From Micromonospora sonchi (GTDB lineage Bacteria; Actinomycetota; Actinomycetes; Mycobacteriales; Micromonosporaceae): a DNA stretch of 64,000 nt. The stretch spans positions 62,001-126,000 of the forward strand of contig NZ_BMNB01000017.1 of assembly GCF_014646235.1 (NCBI RefSeq), written 5' to 3'. Below the pieces are notes generated by a model. It ran no database searches and was not told the origin of the DNA. It saw only the letters and a list, made by a program, of their open reading frames with translations. Of this stretch, positions 32,927 to 41,502 are shown piece after piece. A program made the position numbers and the translations under genes. The first letter of the stretch is position 1. Each line of letters opens with the position of its first letter.

Positions 32927-34252
32927 GTGACCGAGCAGATTGCCGGGTCCGTACGCCGGACCGAGCGGTACGCGGCCGACGACGTGCACGCTGTGCTGCG
33001 GTTGTGTGATTCCGGGCGGCTGCGGTGCAGCGAGAAGACGCGGCGACCGGCGTCGGCCACCGTGGTCGAGGTGGCCAGGACGTTGTCCTCGGGTGATTTC
33101 TATCCGGACGAGCCGATCGCTGCGTTCGCCTGGCCGCTGCTGGTGCAGGCTGGCGGCCTCGCCGAGATCAGCAGCGGAAAGCTGCAATTGACCACGAAGG
33201 GCCGGGCCGCCCTCGGCAAGCCGGCCGCCGGCGTTCTTCAGGCGTTGTGGCGGTCGTGGCTGACCAAGGGGCTGATCGACGAGTTCAGCCGGATCGAGAA
33301 CATCAAGGGGCAACGCGCCGCCAATGTGCTCACCGCGCCGAAGGCACGGCGGCAGAAGGTGTCCGAGGCGCTCGCCGCCCAGCCCGTCGGCGAATGGGTC
33401 GACGTGGACGATCTCTTCGCACAGATGAAGCAGACCGCCTGGTCGCCGCGGGTCGCACGCAGCGAACGGGCACTGTGGAAGCTGTACCTGGGGGATCCGC
33501 AGTACGGCAGCCTCGGCTACGCCGGGTTCGGCGAATGGGAGCTGCTGGAAGGCCGCTACACGCTCGCGGTGCTCTTCGAGTACGCGGCGACGCTGGGCCT
33601 GATCGACGTCGCCTACGACGAGCCGGGCGGTGCCCGCGACGACTACCACGAAAACTGGGGTGCCGACTACTTCGACGCGCTCAGCCGGTACGACGGACTG
33701 CGCGCGATCCGCCTCAACGACCTCGGCGCCTACGTTCTCGGCGTACGCAGGTCGTACACTCCGCCGGAGCCAGAGGCACCCGGGCGTACGGTGAAGGTCC
33801 TGCCCAACCTCGATGTCGTGGCTGTCGGCAGCCTGTCCCCGGCCGAGTTGCTGGTGTTGGAGAGCTACGCCCGCCGCACCGGTGACCACGTCTGGACCGT
33901 CAGCCGGGAGAGTCTGCTCGCCGCCGTCGATGCCGGGCGGCAGCCGGACGAGTTCGCCGTATTCTTGCGGGCCCGGGCCGCGCAGACCGAAATGCCCGGT
34001 GCGCTGCTGGCGCTGTTCGATGAGATCGCCGAGCGGACCGGGCGGCTCACCGACCTGGGGCAGATGCGCCTCATCGCGTGTGCGGACCCAGCGTTGGCCA
34101 CGCTGATCAGCCACGACCGGAAGCTACGGTCGCTGTGCCGGCTGATCGGTGACCGGCACCTGGCCGTGCCCGTCGACCGGGAACAAGACTTCCGGCGGAC
34201 GCTCACCACCCTCGGCTACGCCGTGCCGATGCGGCAGCGGGCACAAGCGTAG
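32927..34252 (+). CDS. Helicase-associated (XPB/Ssl2-like) protein without a motor
   Basis: The 441-residue protein contains, in its C-terminal half, the XPB-type helicase-associated pattern (TVKVLPNLDVVAVGSLSPAE, TVSRESLLAAVDAGRQPDEF, RLIACADPALATLISHDRKL, then FRRTLTTLGYAVP). The N-terminal half has winged-helix-like blocks (LVQAGGLAEISSGKLQLTTK). No P-loop or DEAD motif is present, so it would need a partner ATPase. The GTG at 32927 lies 7 bases from GGGAGG. The SNF2 gene nearby is a possible but unproven partner. Confidence 0.75.
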   Translation: MTEQIAGSVRRTERYAADDVHAVLRLCDSGRLRCSEKTRRPASATVVEVARTLSSGDFYPDEPIAAFAWPLLVQAGGLAEISSGKLQLTTKGRAALGKPAAGVLQALWRSWLTKGLIDEFSRIENIKGQRAANVLTAPKARRQKVSEALAAQPVGEWVDVDDLFAQMKQTAWSPRVARSERALWKLYLGDPQYGSLGYAGFGEWELLEGRYTLAVLFEYAATLGLIDVAYDEPGGARDDYHENWGADYFDALSRYDGLRAIRLNDLGAYVLGVRRSYTPPEPEAPGRTVKVLPNLDVVAVGSLSPAELLVLESYARRTGDHVWTVSRESLLAAVDAGRQPDEFAVFLRARAAQTEMPGALLALFDEIAERTGRLTDLGQMRLIACADPALATLISHDRKLRSLCRLIGDRHLAVPVDREQDFRRTLTTLGYAVPMRQRAQA

Positions 34253-34263
34253 GACGGCCGCTA

Positions 34264-34293
34264 GATATCAAGATCAGGAAAAGTTGATATCAT
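34264..34293 (+). promoter_or_regulatory. vapBC operator/promoter region
   Basis: GATATCAA (34264-34271) and TTGATATC (34284-34291) form an 8-bp inverted repeat. The right arm overlaps TATCAT (34288-34293), a good -10. This fits autorepression by VapBC. Confidence 0.6.
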
Positions 34294-34325
34294 CCCGGAA
34301 GCACCGCACTGAACTGGAGGAACTC

Positions 34326-34532
34326 TTGTCCAGGACGATCCTTGATGTGGACGACGAACTACTTGCCGAGGCCGCCAAGATCTTCGGCACTACCACAAAG
34401 AAGGCGACGGTCAACGCGGCACTGAAGGCCGCCGTCGACCGGGAGAAGCGGCGTGAGTTCGCCGACTGGCTCAAGAGCGGCGGCCTGCCGGACCTCACCG
34501 GTCACGCCGACTCGAAGCCGGATGCGGCGTGA
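34326..34532 (+). CDS. vapB: VapB-type antitoxin
   Basis: The 68-residue protein (RTILDVDDELLAEAAKIFGT, then TTKKATVNAALKAAVDREKR) is a ribbon-helix-helix VapB/DUF2191 antitoxin. It should bind the operator upstream with its N-terminus and neutralise the VapC toxin with its C-terminus. It starts at TTG with GGAGG (34316-34320) 5 bases away; an upstream frame extends further but lacks a ribosome site. It overlaps vapC by 4 bases. Confidence 0.85.
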   Translation: MSRTILDVDDELLAEAAKIFGTTTKKATVNAALKAAVDREKRREFADWLKSGGLPDLTGHADSKPDAA

Positions 34533-34948
34533 GTCGAGAGCTGTACCTGCTCGACAAGTCCGCGCTTGCCCGCTGGCCCAAACCGGCCGTCGCACCAGTA
34601 CTCGACGAGTTGTCCGAGCGCGGCCTGTTGGCGGTGTGTGGCGCGATCGAGATCGAGGTCATCCAGAGCGCCCGGACGGTCAAGGACGCCCAACGTGCGC
34701 GCTGGCTGCTCGGCGGCTTTCACTGGCTTGCCACGCCGGACGAGGTCTGGGACCGGGCGGTCGAGGTCCAGCTCCAGGCACTGCACAAGGGCAACCACCG
34801 CGCCCTCTCCATGGCTGACCTGGTGATCGGCGCGACCGCCGAACGGCACGGAGCCACCGTGCTGCACTACGACGGCGACTACGACATGATCACCGCGATC
34901 ACCGGTCAGCCCACCACCTGGGTCGTCCCGGCCGGCACCGCCGACTGA
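34529..34948 (+). CDS. vapC: VapC-type PIN-domain ribonuclease toxin
   Basis: The 139-residue PIN protein has acidic active-site residues in LYLLDKSALARW (Asp), CGAIEIEVIQSAR (Glu), HRALSMADLVIGATAERHG (Asp) and VLHYDGDYDMI (Asp). It would cut specific tRNA or rRNA when released from VapB. GTGA overlap with vapB indicates coupled translation. Confidence 0.9.
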   Translation: MSRELYLLDKSALARWPKPAVAPVLDELSERGLLAVCGAIEIEVIQSARTVKDAQRARWLLGGFHWLATPDEVWDRAVEVQLQALHKGNHRALSMADLVIGATAERHGATVLHYDGDYDMITAITGQPTTWVVPAGTAD

Positions 34949-35033
34949 TCACCTGACCTCGATCCAGGGCTGGTAGGCCGCCCAGCGGCCAGACGCTGCC
35001 CACGACGGGTGACGTAGGTGTCCATCCCGGCGG

Positions 35034-38000
35034 CTACTCCAACAGGCTGCGGATGTCGTTGGCGGTGAGCTGGGCGGAGGCGAACTCGCCGCCGTCGAGG
35101 ACGCTGGTGAACAGTTCCGCCTTGCGCGCCTTCAGGGCCATCACCTTCTCCTCGATGGTGTCCTTGGCGACCAGCCGGTACACCATGACGTTGCGGGTCT
35201 GGCCGATGCGGTGCACCCGGTCGACGGCCTGGTTCTCGGCGGCCGGGTTCCACCACGGGTCGAGCAGCAGGCAGTAGTCGGCCTCGGTGAGGTTGAGGCC
35301 GAACCCGCCGGCCTTGAGGCTGATCAGGAAGACCGGGTTGCTGCCCTGCTTGAACTCGTCGATCACGGCGGCCCGGTCGCGGGTGCTGCCGTCGAGATAG
35401 CTGCACCCGATACCGGCCTGTTCGAGGCGCTGCCGGGCCTGGCCGAGGAAGCGGGTGAACTGGCTGAACACCAGGCTGCGATGGCCCTCGGCGACCAGGT
35501 CCGAGACCCGCTCGGTGAGTACGTCCAGCTTGGTCGAGGGCACGCGCTGGTCCGGGTCGACCAGGGTGACGTCGAGGCTCGCCTGCCGCAGCAGGGTGAG
35601 CGACCGGAAGATCTCGAAACGGTTCTTCTCCAGGTCGCCGAGGAGGCCGAGGACCTTCTGCCGCTCCCGTTGCAGGTACGCCTGGTACACCCGCCGATGC
35701 CGGCGGTCCAGCTCGATCTCGAGGACCTGTTCCTGCTTGGGCGGCAGGTCGGCGACCACCTCCGCCTTGCGGCGACGCAGCATCAGCGGGCGGATCCGGC
35801 GGCGTAGCTGGGCGAGCCGGTCCGGGTCGCGGTCCTTCTCGATCGGGTTGCGGTAGTACTCGGTGAACCGGTCGGCCCGCGGCAGCAGCCCCGGCGCGGT
35901 GATCGAGCAGAGCGCCCACAGCTCGCCGAGGTTGTTCTCCATGGGGGTGCCGGTGATCGCCAGCTTGAAGGGCGCCGGCAGCAGTTTCGCGCAGCGGTGC
36001 GCCTGGGACTGGCTGTTCTTGACGAACTGCGCCTCGTCGAGGATCAGACCCGCCCAGTCGAGCGCGCGGTAGTCGTCGTACTCCAGCCGGAACAGGGTGT
36101 ACGAGGTGACGACGACCTGTGCCCCGGCCACCGCCTCGGTGAGCGCGTCGCCGCGCCGCGCCGCCGTCTGGGTGATCGTCCGGACGACCAGTTCCGGCGT
36201 GAAGCAGGCCGCCTCCCGGGCCCAGTTGTCCACCACGCTGGCCGGGCACACCACCAGGAACGGCCCCTTCCCGTGGGCGTGGCAGATCAGCGCCAGCGCC
36301 TGCAGGGTCTTGCCGAGCCCCATGTCGTCGGCGAGGACTCCGCCGAGGCCGTGGTCGTGCAGGGTCGCCAGCCAGCGGAAGCCGTCACGCTGGTAGGGCC
36401 GCAGCTCGGCGCGTACGCCCGGCGGGACCGGTTGCTCGACGGCCGGGTCCGCCTCGCTCAGCGCGCGCACCGACTGCTGCCAGGCGGCGGCCTGGCCGGT
36501 GACCTCCCCCAGCTCGGCCAGCTCGTCCCAGAGCCCAGCCTGGAACCGGCCGACCCGCAGCTTCCCGGGCGGGGCGTCTGCAAGCGTGCGCGACTCGGCG
36601 ATCAACTCCCGGAGCTGGCGGAACTCCGCACGGTCCAGCGCGAAGTAGGTGCCGCTGGGCAGGATGAGGTACTGCTGGTCCTGCGCGAGCGCGGCGAACA
36701 GCTCGGCGAAGTCGACCGGTTCGCCGCCGACGCTGACCCGCACCGACAGGTCGAACCAGTCGCGCTCGTCGGAGTCGCCGCCGCCCGCGAAGGTGATGGC
36801 TGGCGGCTCGTACGTCTCCTGATAGTCGGGCAGCGCCACGCCCGACGGGGCGATCACCTCGACGTCGTCGAGTTCGGCGAGCCTCGGCACGACGTCGCCG
36901 AGCAGACGGATCATGGCGTCGCCGGCGACGGTGGCCGCGGCGGCCAGCCGGGGCCCGGCCGGCGACGGCTCCAGGAGTTCCGGTGCCGGCTTGGCGACCA
37001 GCTCGGCGATCCGGCGGAGCACCTCCTCGCGATGGCCGTCGGGCGCGCCGGCCCGCAACGGTTCGGGATGACGCCGACCACCGACGACCCGGTGCCACTC
37101 CCACTGCACCCGCAGGCGATGGCCGGGCTCGGGGGTCATCGTCATCGCCAACGTGACCGGACCGACCGCCGGGAGGTGGACCGCCGGGCTGGCCGGCAGC
37201 ACCTCCACCTGACGGAGCAGGTCGGGATAGAACCGGTCGAAGAAGAGTTCCTCCTCGGCGGCCGGAATGCGGATCCCCGCGCCGGACAATGCCCGGGTCA
37301 TGCCCCGCGACAGCGGCCCGGCCAACGGGGCCAGCCGCAGAGCCGGCTTCCCGGGCCGGGGTGTCGGATCGTGCGGCTCACCCCACCAGGCGACGCCGTG
37401 CGCCGGGCGACCGACGAAGGCCAGCTGCGCGGCTCGGATCGGCACCCCGTCGGCCGACAACGCCGGTTCCAGCACGAGTTCGTCCTCGGCCCGGTCGATC
37501 CGAACCGAGATCCGGGCCGGCGCCCTGCTGATCACCACCGGTGCGGGGTTCTTGCCGGGCTGCACGAGCGCCATGCCGGCCTCGTCGGCCTCGGCCAGCA
37601 GGTCCCAGATCCGCCGGGAGTCGAAATCATCCAGGAAGAGGGCCTGCCGTTGGCCGTAGTAGCCGTACGGATCGTAGTCGTCGGCGGCGAGCCGCACGAT
37701 CTCGCTGAGCAGCCGGCGATGCCGCTCCACCCGCTTGGACCGGCCGATGTTCGCGTAACTCAGGCTCGACCAGCTGATCCCGGTACGGATCCAGCCGGTC
37801 CGTCCCGGCACCACCGGCCGCAGCGCGATCCGGAAGCCGTCGGCGTCCGAGCCGGACGGTACGACCTCGAACTGCAGACCGACACCCGCCGGCTCCGGGT
37901 CGGGGGCGACCGAAGGCACGGTGACGTCGCGTACCAGCTTGGAAAGCGCCTTCTCCCACTCCCGCCTCGCCGCCTTACGCGCCGAAGGCGGTGCGGACGA

Positions 38001-38348
38001 CGCGGCGTCGGGCGGTACGGCGTCGGACGGCGCGGCCTCGGGCAGGCCGGCGTCGGGCAGGGTCGCGAGGATCAACGCCGCGGGGTGGGCGCAGCCGGCC
38101 TGCCCGCAGGTGCACGAACCGTCCATCGCCGTGATCCGACCGTCGGCGTCCGTGGTCACCGCCGCGGTCACCGAGTTGGCGCGTTGGCCGGCGAGCTCGC
38201 ATTCCCCTCGACCGGCGGCGGCGTCCCACCGGACCTTGGACAGGTCCCCACCTTCGACGTGCTGCCGGGCACGGACGAAGATCCGGGGCCCGACGATCTC
38301 GTACAGCGCCGCCTCGGCCTCGGTCAGGGCAAGCTTGGCCACAGTCAT
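35034..38348 (-). CDS. SWIM zinc-finger SNF2-family ATPase
   Basis: The 1104-residue protein has an N-terminal SWIM motif (CTCGQAGCAHP, about 79-90) and a large central region (about 150-640) that resembles the SNF2_assoc/DUF3670 part of bacterial RapA-like enzymes. The two-lobed SNF2 motor follows: Walker A DDMGLGKTLQALAL near 676, LILDEAQFVKN near 770, ITGTPMENNLGELW, and motif VI AVDRVHRIGQTRNVMVYRL near 1045. Such ATPases translocate on duplex DNA and remodel protein-DNA complexes. It is transcribed alone, towards the vapBC genes. Confidence 0.9.
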   Translation of the reverse strand: MTVAKLALTEAEAALYEIVGPRIFVRARQHVEGGDLSKVRWDAAAGRGECELAGQRANSVTAAVTTDADGRITAMDGSCTCGQAGCAHPAALILATLPDAGLPEAAPSDAVPPDAASSAPPSARKAARREWEKALSKLVRDVTVPSVAPDPEPAGVGLQFEVVPSGSDADGFRIALRPVVPGRTGWIRTGISWSSLSYANIGRSKRVERHRRLLSEIVRLAADDYDPYGYYGQRQALFLDDFDSRRIWDLLAEADEAGMALVQPGKNPAPVVISRAPARISVRIDRAEDELVLEPALSADGVPIRAAQLAFVGRPAHGVAWWGEPHDPTPRPGKPALRLAPLAGPLSRGMTRALSGAGIRIPAAEEELFFDRFYPDLLRQVEVLPASPAVHLPAVGPVTLAMTMTPEPGHRLRVQWEWHRVVGGRRHPEPLRAGAPDGHREEVLRRIAELVAKPAPELLEPSPAGPRLAAAATVAGDAMIRLLGDVVPRLAELDDVEVIAPSGVALPDYQETYEPPAITFAGGGDSDERDWFDLSVRVSVGGEPVDFAELFAALAQDQQYLILPSGTYFALDRAEFRQLRELIAESRTLADAPPGKLRVGRFQAGLWDELAELGEVTGQAAAWQQSVRALSEADPAVEQPVPPGVRAELRPYQRDGFRWLATLHDHGLGGVLADDMGLGKTLQALALICHAHGKGPFLVVCPASVVDNWAREAACFTPELVVRTITQTAARRGDALTEAVAGAQVVVTSYTLFRLEYDDYRALDWAGLILDEAQFVKNSQSQAHRCAKLLPAPFKLAITGTPMENNLGELWALCSITAPGLLPRADRFTEYYRNPIEKDRDPDRLAQLRRRIRPLMLRRRKAEVVADLPPKQEQVLEIELDRRHRRVYQAYLQRERQKVLGLLGDLEKNRFEIFRSLTLLRQASLDVTLVDPDQRVPSTKLDVLTERVSDLVAEGHRSLVFSQFTRFLGQARQRLEQAGIGCSYLDGSTRDRAAVIDEFKQGSNPVFLISLKAGGFGLNLTEADYCLLLDPWWNPAAENQAVDRVHRIGQTRNVMVYRLVAKDTIEEKVMALKARKAELFTSVLDGGEFASAQLTANDIRSLLE

Positions 38349-38502
38349 CCCTCTCGCCCGGTCCGGCTCCCGATGCGCAGCAAACGATAGTCACCGACCG
38401 GCGTCGCCCCAAAAAGCAGCGCGTGTCGTGGACGTGGGGGCAGATGGCTGATCTGGCTCATCGCCCTGGCATGGGAACCGGCTGCGGGGGTATGACCGAG
38501 AC

Positions 38503-39639
38503 ATGAGGGCGAGTTTCCGGCTCGGCCGGATCGTGGGCGTACCGGTCGGGGTCAACTGGAGTGTCCTGGTCATCTTCGCGCTGATCTGGTGGGGGCTGTC
38601 GGCCAACCTGTTTCCCCGGTCGTACCCTGGCCGGTCGGGGGTGGCGTACCTGCTCGCGGGGTTGGCCGCGGCGGTGGTCTTCTTCCTGGGGTTGCTCGCC
38701 CACGAGGTGTCCCACGCGGTGGTGGCCAAGCGCAACGGGCTGGGCGTCGAGGGGATCATGCTGTGGCTCTTCGGCGGGGTCGCGCAGCTGCGTGGCGAGG
38801 CCCGGGACCCGGGTGCGGAACTGCGCATCGCCGGGGTCGGGCCGCTGGTCAGCCTGATCATCGGGGTCTTCTTCGGGGCCATCGCGATGCTCCTCGGTCT
38901 CGCCGGGGTGCACGGGCTGCTGCTGGGCGCGATGGCCTGGCTCGCCGGCATCAACCTGCTGCTGGCGATCTTCAACATCCTGCCGGCGGCGCCGCTGGAC
39001 GGCGGTCGGCTACTGCGCGCGGCGGTGTGGAAGGCCACCGGGGACCGGACCCGCGGGTCGGTGGTGGCGGCCCGCGCCGGCTGGATATTCGGCGTGGTGC
39101 TGATCGGGTTCGGGCTGTGGCGATTCCTCACCGGCGCCGGCGTCGGCGGGCTCTGGCTGGCGCTGATCGGTTGGTTCCTGATCGGCGCCGCCACTCTGGA
39201 GGAGCGGCAGGCGCGAATGGGCAGCGCGCTGCGTGGGCTCCGGGTCGCCGAGGTGATGACGCCGCAGCCGCAGACCGCCTCGGGCGAGATGACGGTGGCC
39301 GACTTCGTCGACAACTACCTGTTCGCGTACCGGCACACGGCGCTGCCGCTCACCGAGGACGGGCGGCCGGTCGGCCTGGTCACGCTCGACCGGGTACGCG
39401 GAGTCCCGAGCGACCAGCGGGCCAGCACCACGCTCGAGGCGGTGGCCTGCCGGGCCGGCGACCTGGTGCTCGCCTCCCCCGACGAGCAGCTCACCGACCT
39501 GCTGCCCCGGCTCAGCGAGTGCGCCGACGGCCGGGCGCTGGTGGTCGCCGAGGGCAACCTGGTCGGCATCGTCTCACCCAGCGACATCAGCCGCGCCGTT
39601 CAACGCAGCCACCTGCGTGACCAGGTGGCCGGGCGTTAG
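38503..39639 (+). CDS. Site-2 protease (M50) with CBS pair
   Basis: The 378-residue membrane protease has the zinc motif HEVSH near residue 66 and the second motif NILPAAPLDGGRLL near 155-168. About six TM segments are followed by two CBS domains (about 245-370: RVAEVMTPQPQ, LVTLDRVRGVPSDQ, LVGIVSPSDISRAV). This is the S2P/SpoIVFB-like subgroup regulated by CBS-bound nucleotides. It cleaves membrane-embedded substrates such as anti-sigma factors. Its 3' end overlaps the convergent monooxygenase gene by 53 bases. Confidence 0.9.
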   Translation: MRASFRLGRIVGVPVGVNWSVLVIFALIWWGLSANLFPRSYPGRSGVAYLLAGLAAAVVFFLGLLAHEVSHAVVAKRNGLGVEGIMLWLFGGVAQLRGEARDPGAELRIAGVGPLVSLIIGVFFGAIAMLLGLAGVHGLLLGAMAWLAGINLLLAIFNILPAAPLDGGRLLRAAVWKATGDRTRGSVVAARAGWIFGVVLIGFGLWRFLTGAGVGGLWLALIGWFLIGAATLEERQARMGSALRGLRVAEVMTPQPQTASGEMTVADFVDNYLFAYRHTALPLTEDGRPVGLVTLDRVRGVPSDQRASTTLEAVACRAGDLVLASPDEQLTDLLPRLSECADGRALVVAEGNLVGIVSPSDISRAVQRSHLRDQVAGR

Positions 39640-40828
39640 CCGGCCCCGGCAGGGTGATCGCCGTGGCCGCCTTCCGGATCGGCTCGGTCACTCGCCGGAT
39701 CAGGCGTTCCCGTCCCGGCAGATGCGGCATCATTCGCAGCATCAGCGTCTGGAACCGGATCTGCGCCGCCGAGCGCAACACCATGCCCTTCAGGTTGCGC
39801 TCGGCCAGCTGCTGGTTCAACGAGACGAACGGGCGCATCCGCCGCTCGTAGGCGGCGAGCCCGGCCACCGGGTCGCCCGGTGCCTCGGCCAGCGCGGCGG
39901 CCAGCACGTACGCGCCGACCAGGCCCAGGCTGGTGCCCTGCCCGGACGCGGGTGACGGCGCGTACGCCGCGTCGCCGACCAGCCCGATCCGCCCAGTCGA
40001 CCAGCGGTCCATCCGCACCTGACTCATCGAGTCGAGGTAGAAGTCCGGGGCGTCCCGCATCGCGTCGAGCAGGCGTGGCACCTGCCATCCGAGCCCGCCG
40101 AACGCCTCCGCCAGCAGCGCCTGCTGTCCGGCCACATCCCGGTGGTCGGGCTCGTCCGCTGGCGAGGGGAAGAGGAAGAGGACCCGGGACTGGGCTGCAC
40201 CGGCCGTACGGTAGACGCCGACGGTGCGCCCCGGGGCCGGATGCATCAGCTCGACGCCCTCCTCACCCAGCTCCGCCGGCACGGAGAAGATCGCGATGTG
40301 GTGACCGAGTGGTCGCAGGTGGGCGGACTCGGGCCCGAAGGCCAGCCGACGGACGGTCGAGTGCAGCCCGTCCGCGCCGACCACCAGGTCGAACGTCCGG
40401 CGCTTGCCCCGCTCGAACGCCACCTCGACCCGGTCGCCGGTCGGGGTCAGCGTCGCGATCGAGTCGCCGAAGACGTACTCCACGTCGTCGGTGGCGCTGG
40501 CGAGGATCCGGGCCAGGTCACCGCGCATGATCTCGGCGTCGTCGCCCTCCCGTCCGCCGAAGAGCTGGGCGTCCATGGTGGCGAGTTGGCGGCCCCCGAC
40601 GTCCACGAATCGCGCCAGCCGCATGCCGGTGTCGCGCCGCCGCACCTGCTCGCGCAGGCCCATCCGGTCGATCACTTCGAGGGCGGCGCCGCGGATGTCC
40701 ACCTTGTAGCCACCGTCGCGCAGCCCGGGTGCGCGCTCGACGACGGTCGGACGAAAGCCCTGTCGGCGCAGCCACCAGGCCAGTGCGGATCCGGCGACGC
40801 CGGCACCGGAGATCAGAATGTTCGCCAT
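39587..40828 (-). CDS. FAD-dependent monooxygenase
   Basis: The 413-residue flavoprotein of the PHBH fold has the dinucleotide motif ILISGAGVAGSALAWWL, the DG motif VVGADGLHSTVRRLAF and the GD motif GRIGLVGDAAYAPSPASGQG. It probably hydroxylates or epoxidises an aromatic or polyketide/antibiotic compound with NAD(P)H. It starts at ATG 40828, 12 bases from the TetR-type dyad, and is divergent from the TetR gene, which very likely represses it. Confidence 0.88.
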   Translation of the reverse strand: MANILISGAGVAGSALAWWLRRQGFRPTVVERAPGLRDGGYKVDIRGAALEVIDRMGLREQVRRRDTGMRLARFVDVGGRQLATMDAQLFGGREGDDAEIMRGDLARILASATDDVEYVFGDSIATLTPTGDRVEVAFERGKRRTFDLVVGADGLHSTVRRLAFGPESAHLRPLGHHIAIFSVPAELGEEGVELMHPAPGRTVGVYRTAGAAQSRVLFLFPSPADEPDHRDVAGQQALLAEAFGGLGWQVPRLLDAMRDAPDFYLDSMSQVRMDRWSTGRIGLVGDAAYAPSPASGQGTSLGLVGAYVLAAALAEAPGDPVAGLAAYERRMRPFVSLNQQLAERNLKGMVLRSAAQIRFQTLMLRMMPHLPGRERLIRRVTEPIRKAATAITLPGPANARPPGHAGGCVERRG

Positions 40829-40839
40829 GCCGGTAGCGT

Positions 40840-40860
40840 ACAAACGTTTAAGACGTTTGT
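40840..40860. promoter_or_regulatory. TetR operator in the divergent promoter
   Basis: ACAAACGT (40840-40847) and ACGTTTGT (40853-40860) form a perfect 8-bp dyad with a 5-base spacer, between the divergent monooxygenase and TetR genes. Confidence 0.75.
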
Positions 40861-40898
40861 GCAAGACATCCGTTCAAGGCTCGGATAGACTGCCGGGC

Positions 40899-41477
40899 AT
40901 GGGAAATCGGGAAGACCTGCTCTCGGGCGCGAAGCGGTGCCTGCTGGAGAAGGGATATGCAGCCACCACCGCCCGGGACATCGCCGCCGCCTCCGGCACC
41001 AGCCTGGCGGCCATCGGCTACCACTTCCGCACCACCAGAGCCCTGCTCAACGAGGCGCTGGTCGAGTCGATGGCGGAGTGGGGCGATGAGCTGCAACAGG
41101 CGCTGGCGGCGGACGACGGGCCGGCTGTCACCCCGGAGCAGCGGTTCGAGGCGGCCTGGGCGCGGGTCATCGACTCGTTCGCCCGGCTACGGCCGCTCTG
41201 GGCCATCCAGTTCGAGCTGCTCGCCCAGATGGACCGGACCCCGGAGCTGCGCTCGGCCTTCGCCGCCGCCAATCACCAGGCCCGCCTCGGGCTGGTCGAG
41301 ATATTCCACCGCCTCGATCCCACCGCGAACGAGGCGGACGCGCTGAAGCTGGGTGCCGTCCATCAGGCGTTGCTCGGCGGTCTGGCCGCCCAGTGGCTGG
41401 TCGACCCGGACAGCGTGCCGTCCGCCCAGGATCTGATTCGGGCGCTGCGCACGATCGTCGGGGAACTCACCGCCTGA
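40899..41477 (+). CDS. TetR-family repressor
   Basis: The 192-residue protein has the TetR HTH at 5-50 (LEKGYAATTARDIAAASGTS, LAAIGYHFRTTRALL) and a helical ligand domain. It is divergent from the FAD monooxygenase, with a perfect dyad between them, so it should repress that gene and itself until an inducer binds. A -10-like TAGACT (40886-40891) lies 7 bases before the ATG and would give a leaderless mRNA. Confidence 0.9.
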   Translation: MGNREDLLSGAKRCLLEKGYAATTARDIAAASGTSLAAIGYHFRTTRALLNEALVESMAEWGDELQQALAADDGPAVTPEQRFEAAWARVIDSFARLRPLWAIQFELLAQMDRTPELRSAFAAANHQARLGLVEIFHRLDPTANEADALKLGAVHQALLGGLAAQWLVDPDSVPSAQDLIRALRTIVGELTA

Positions 41478-41502
41478 CCGGCGGCTGCGAAAAGCAGGCC
41501 GG

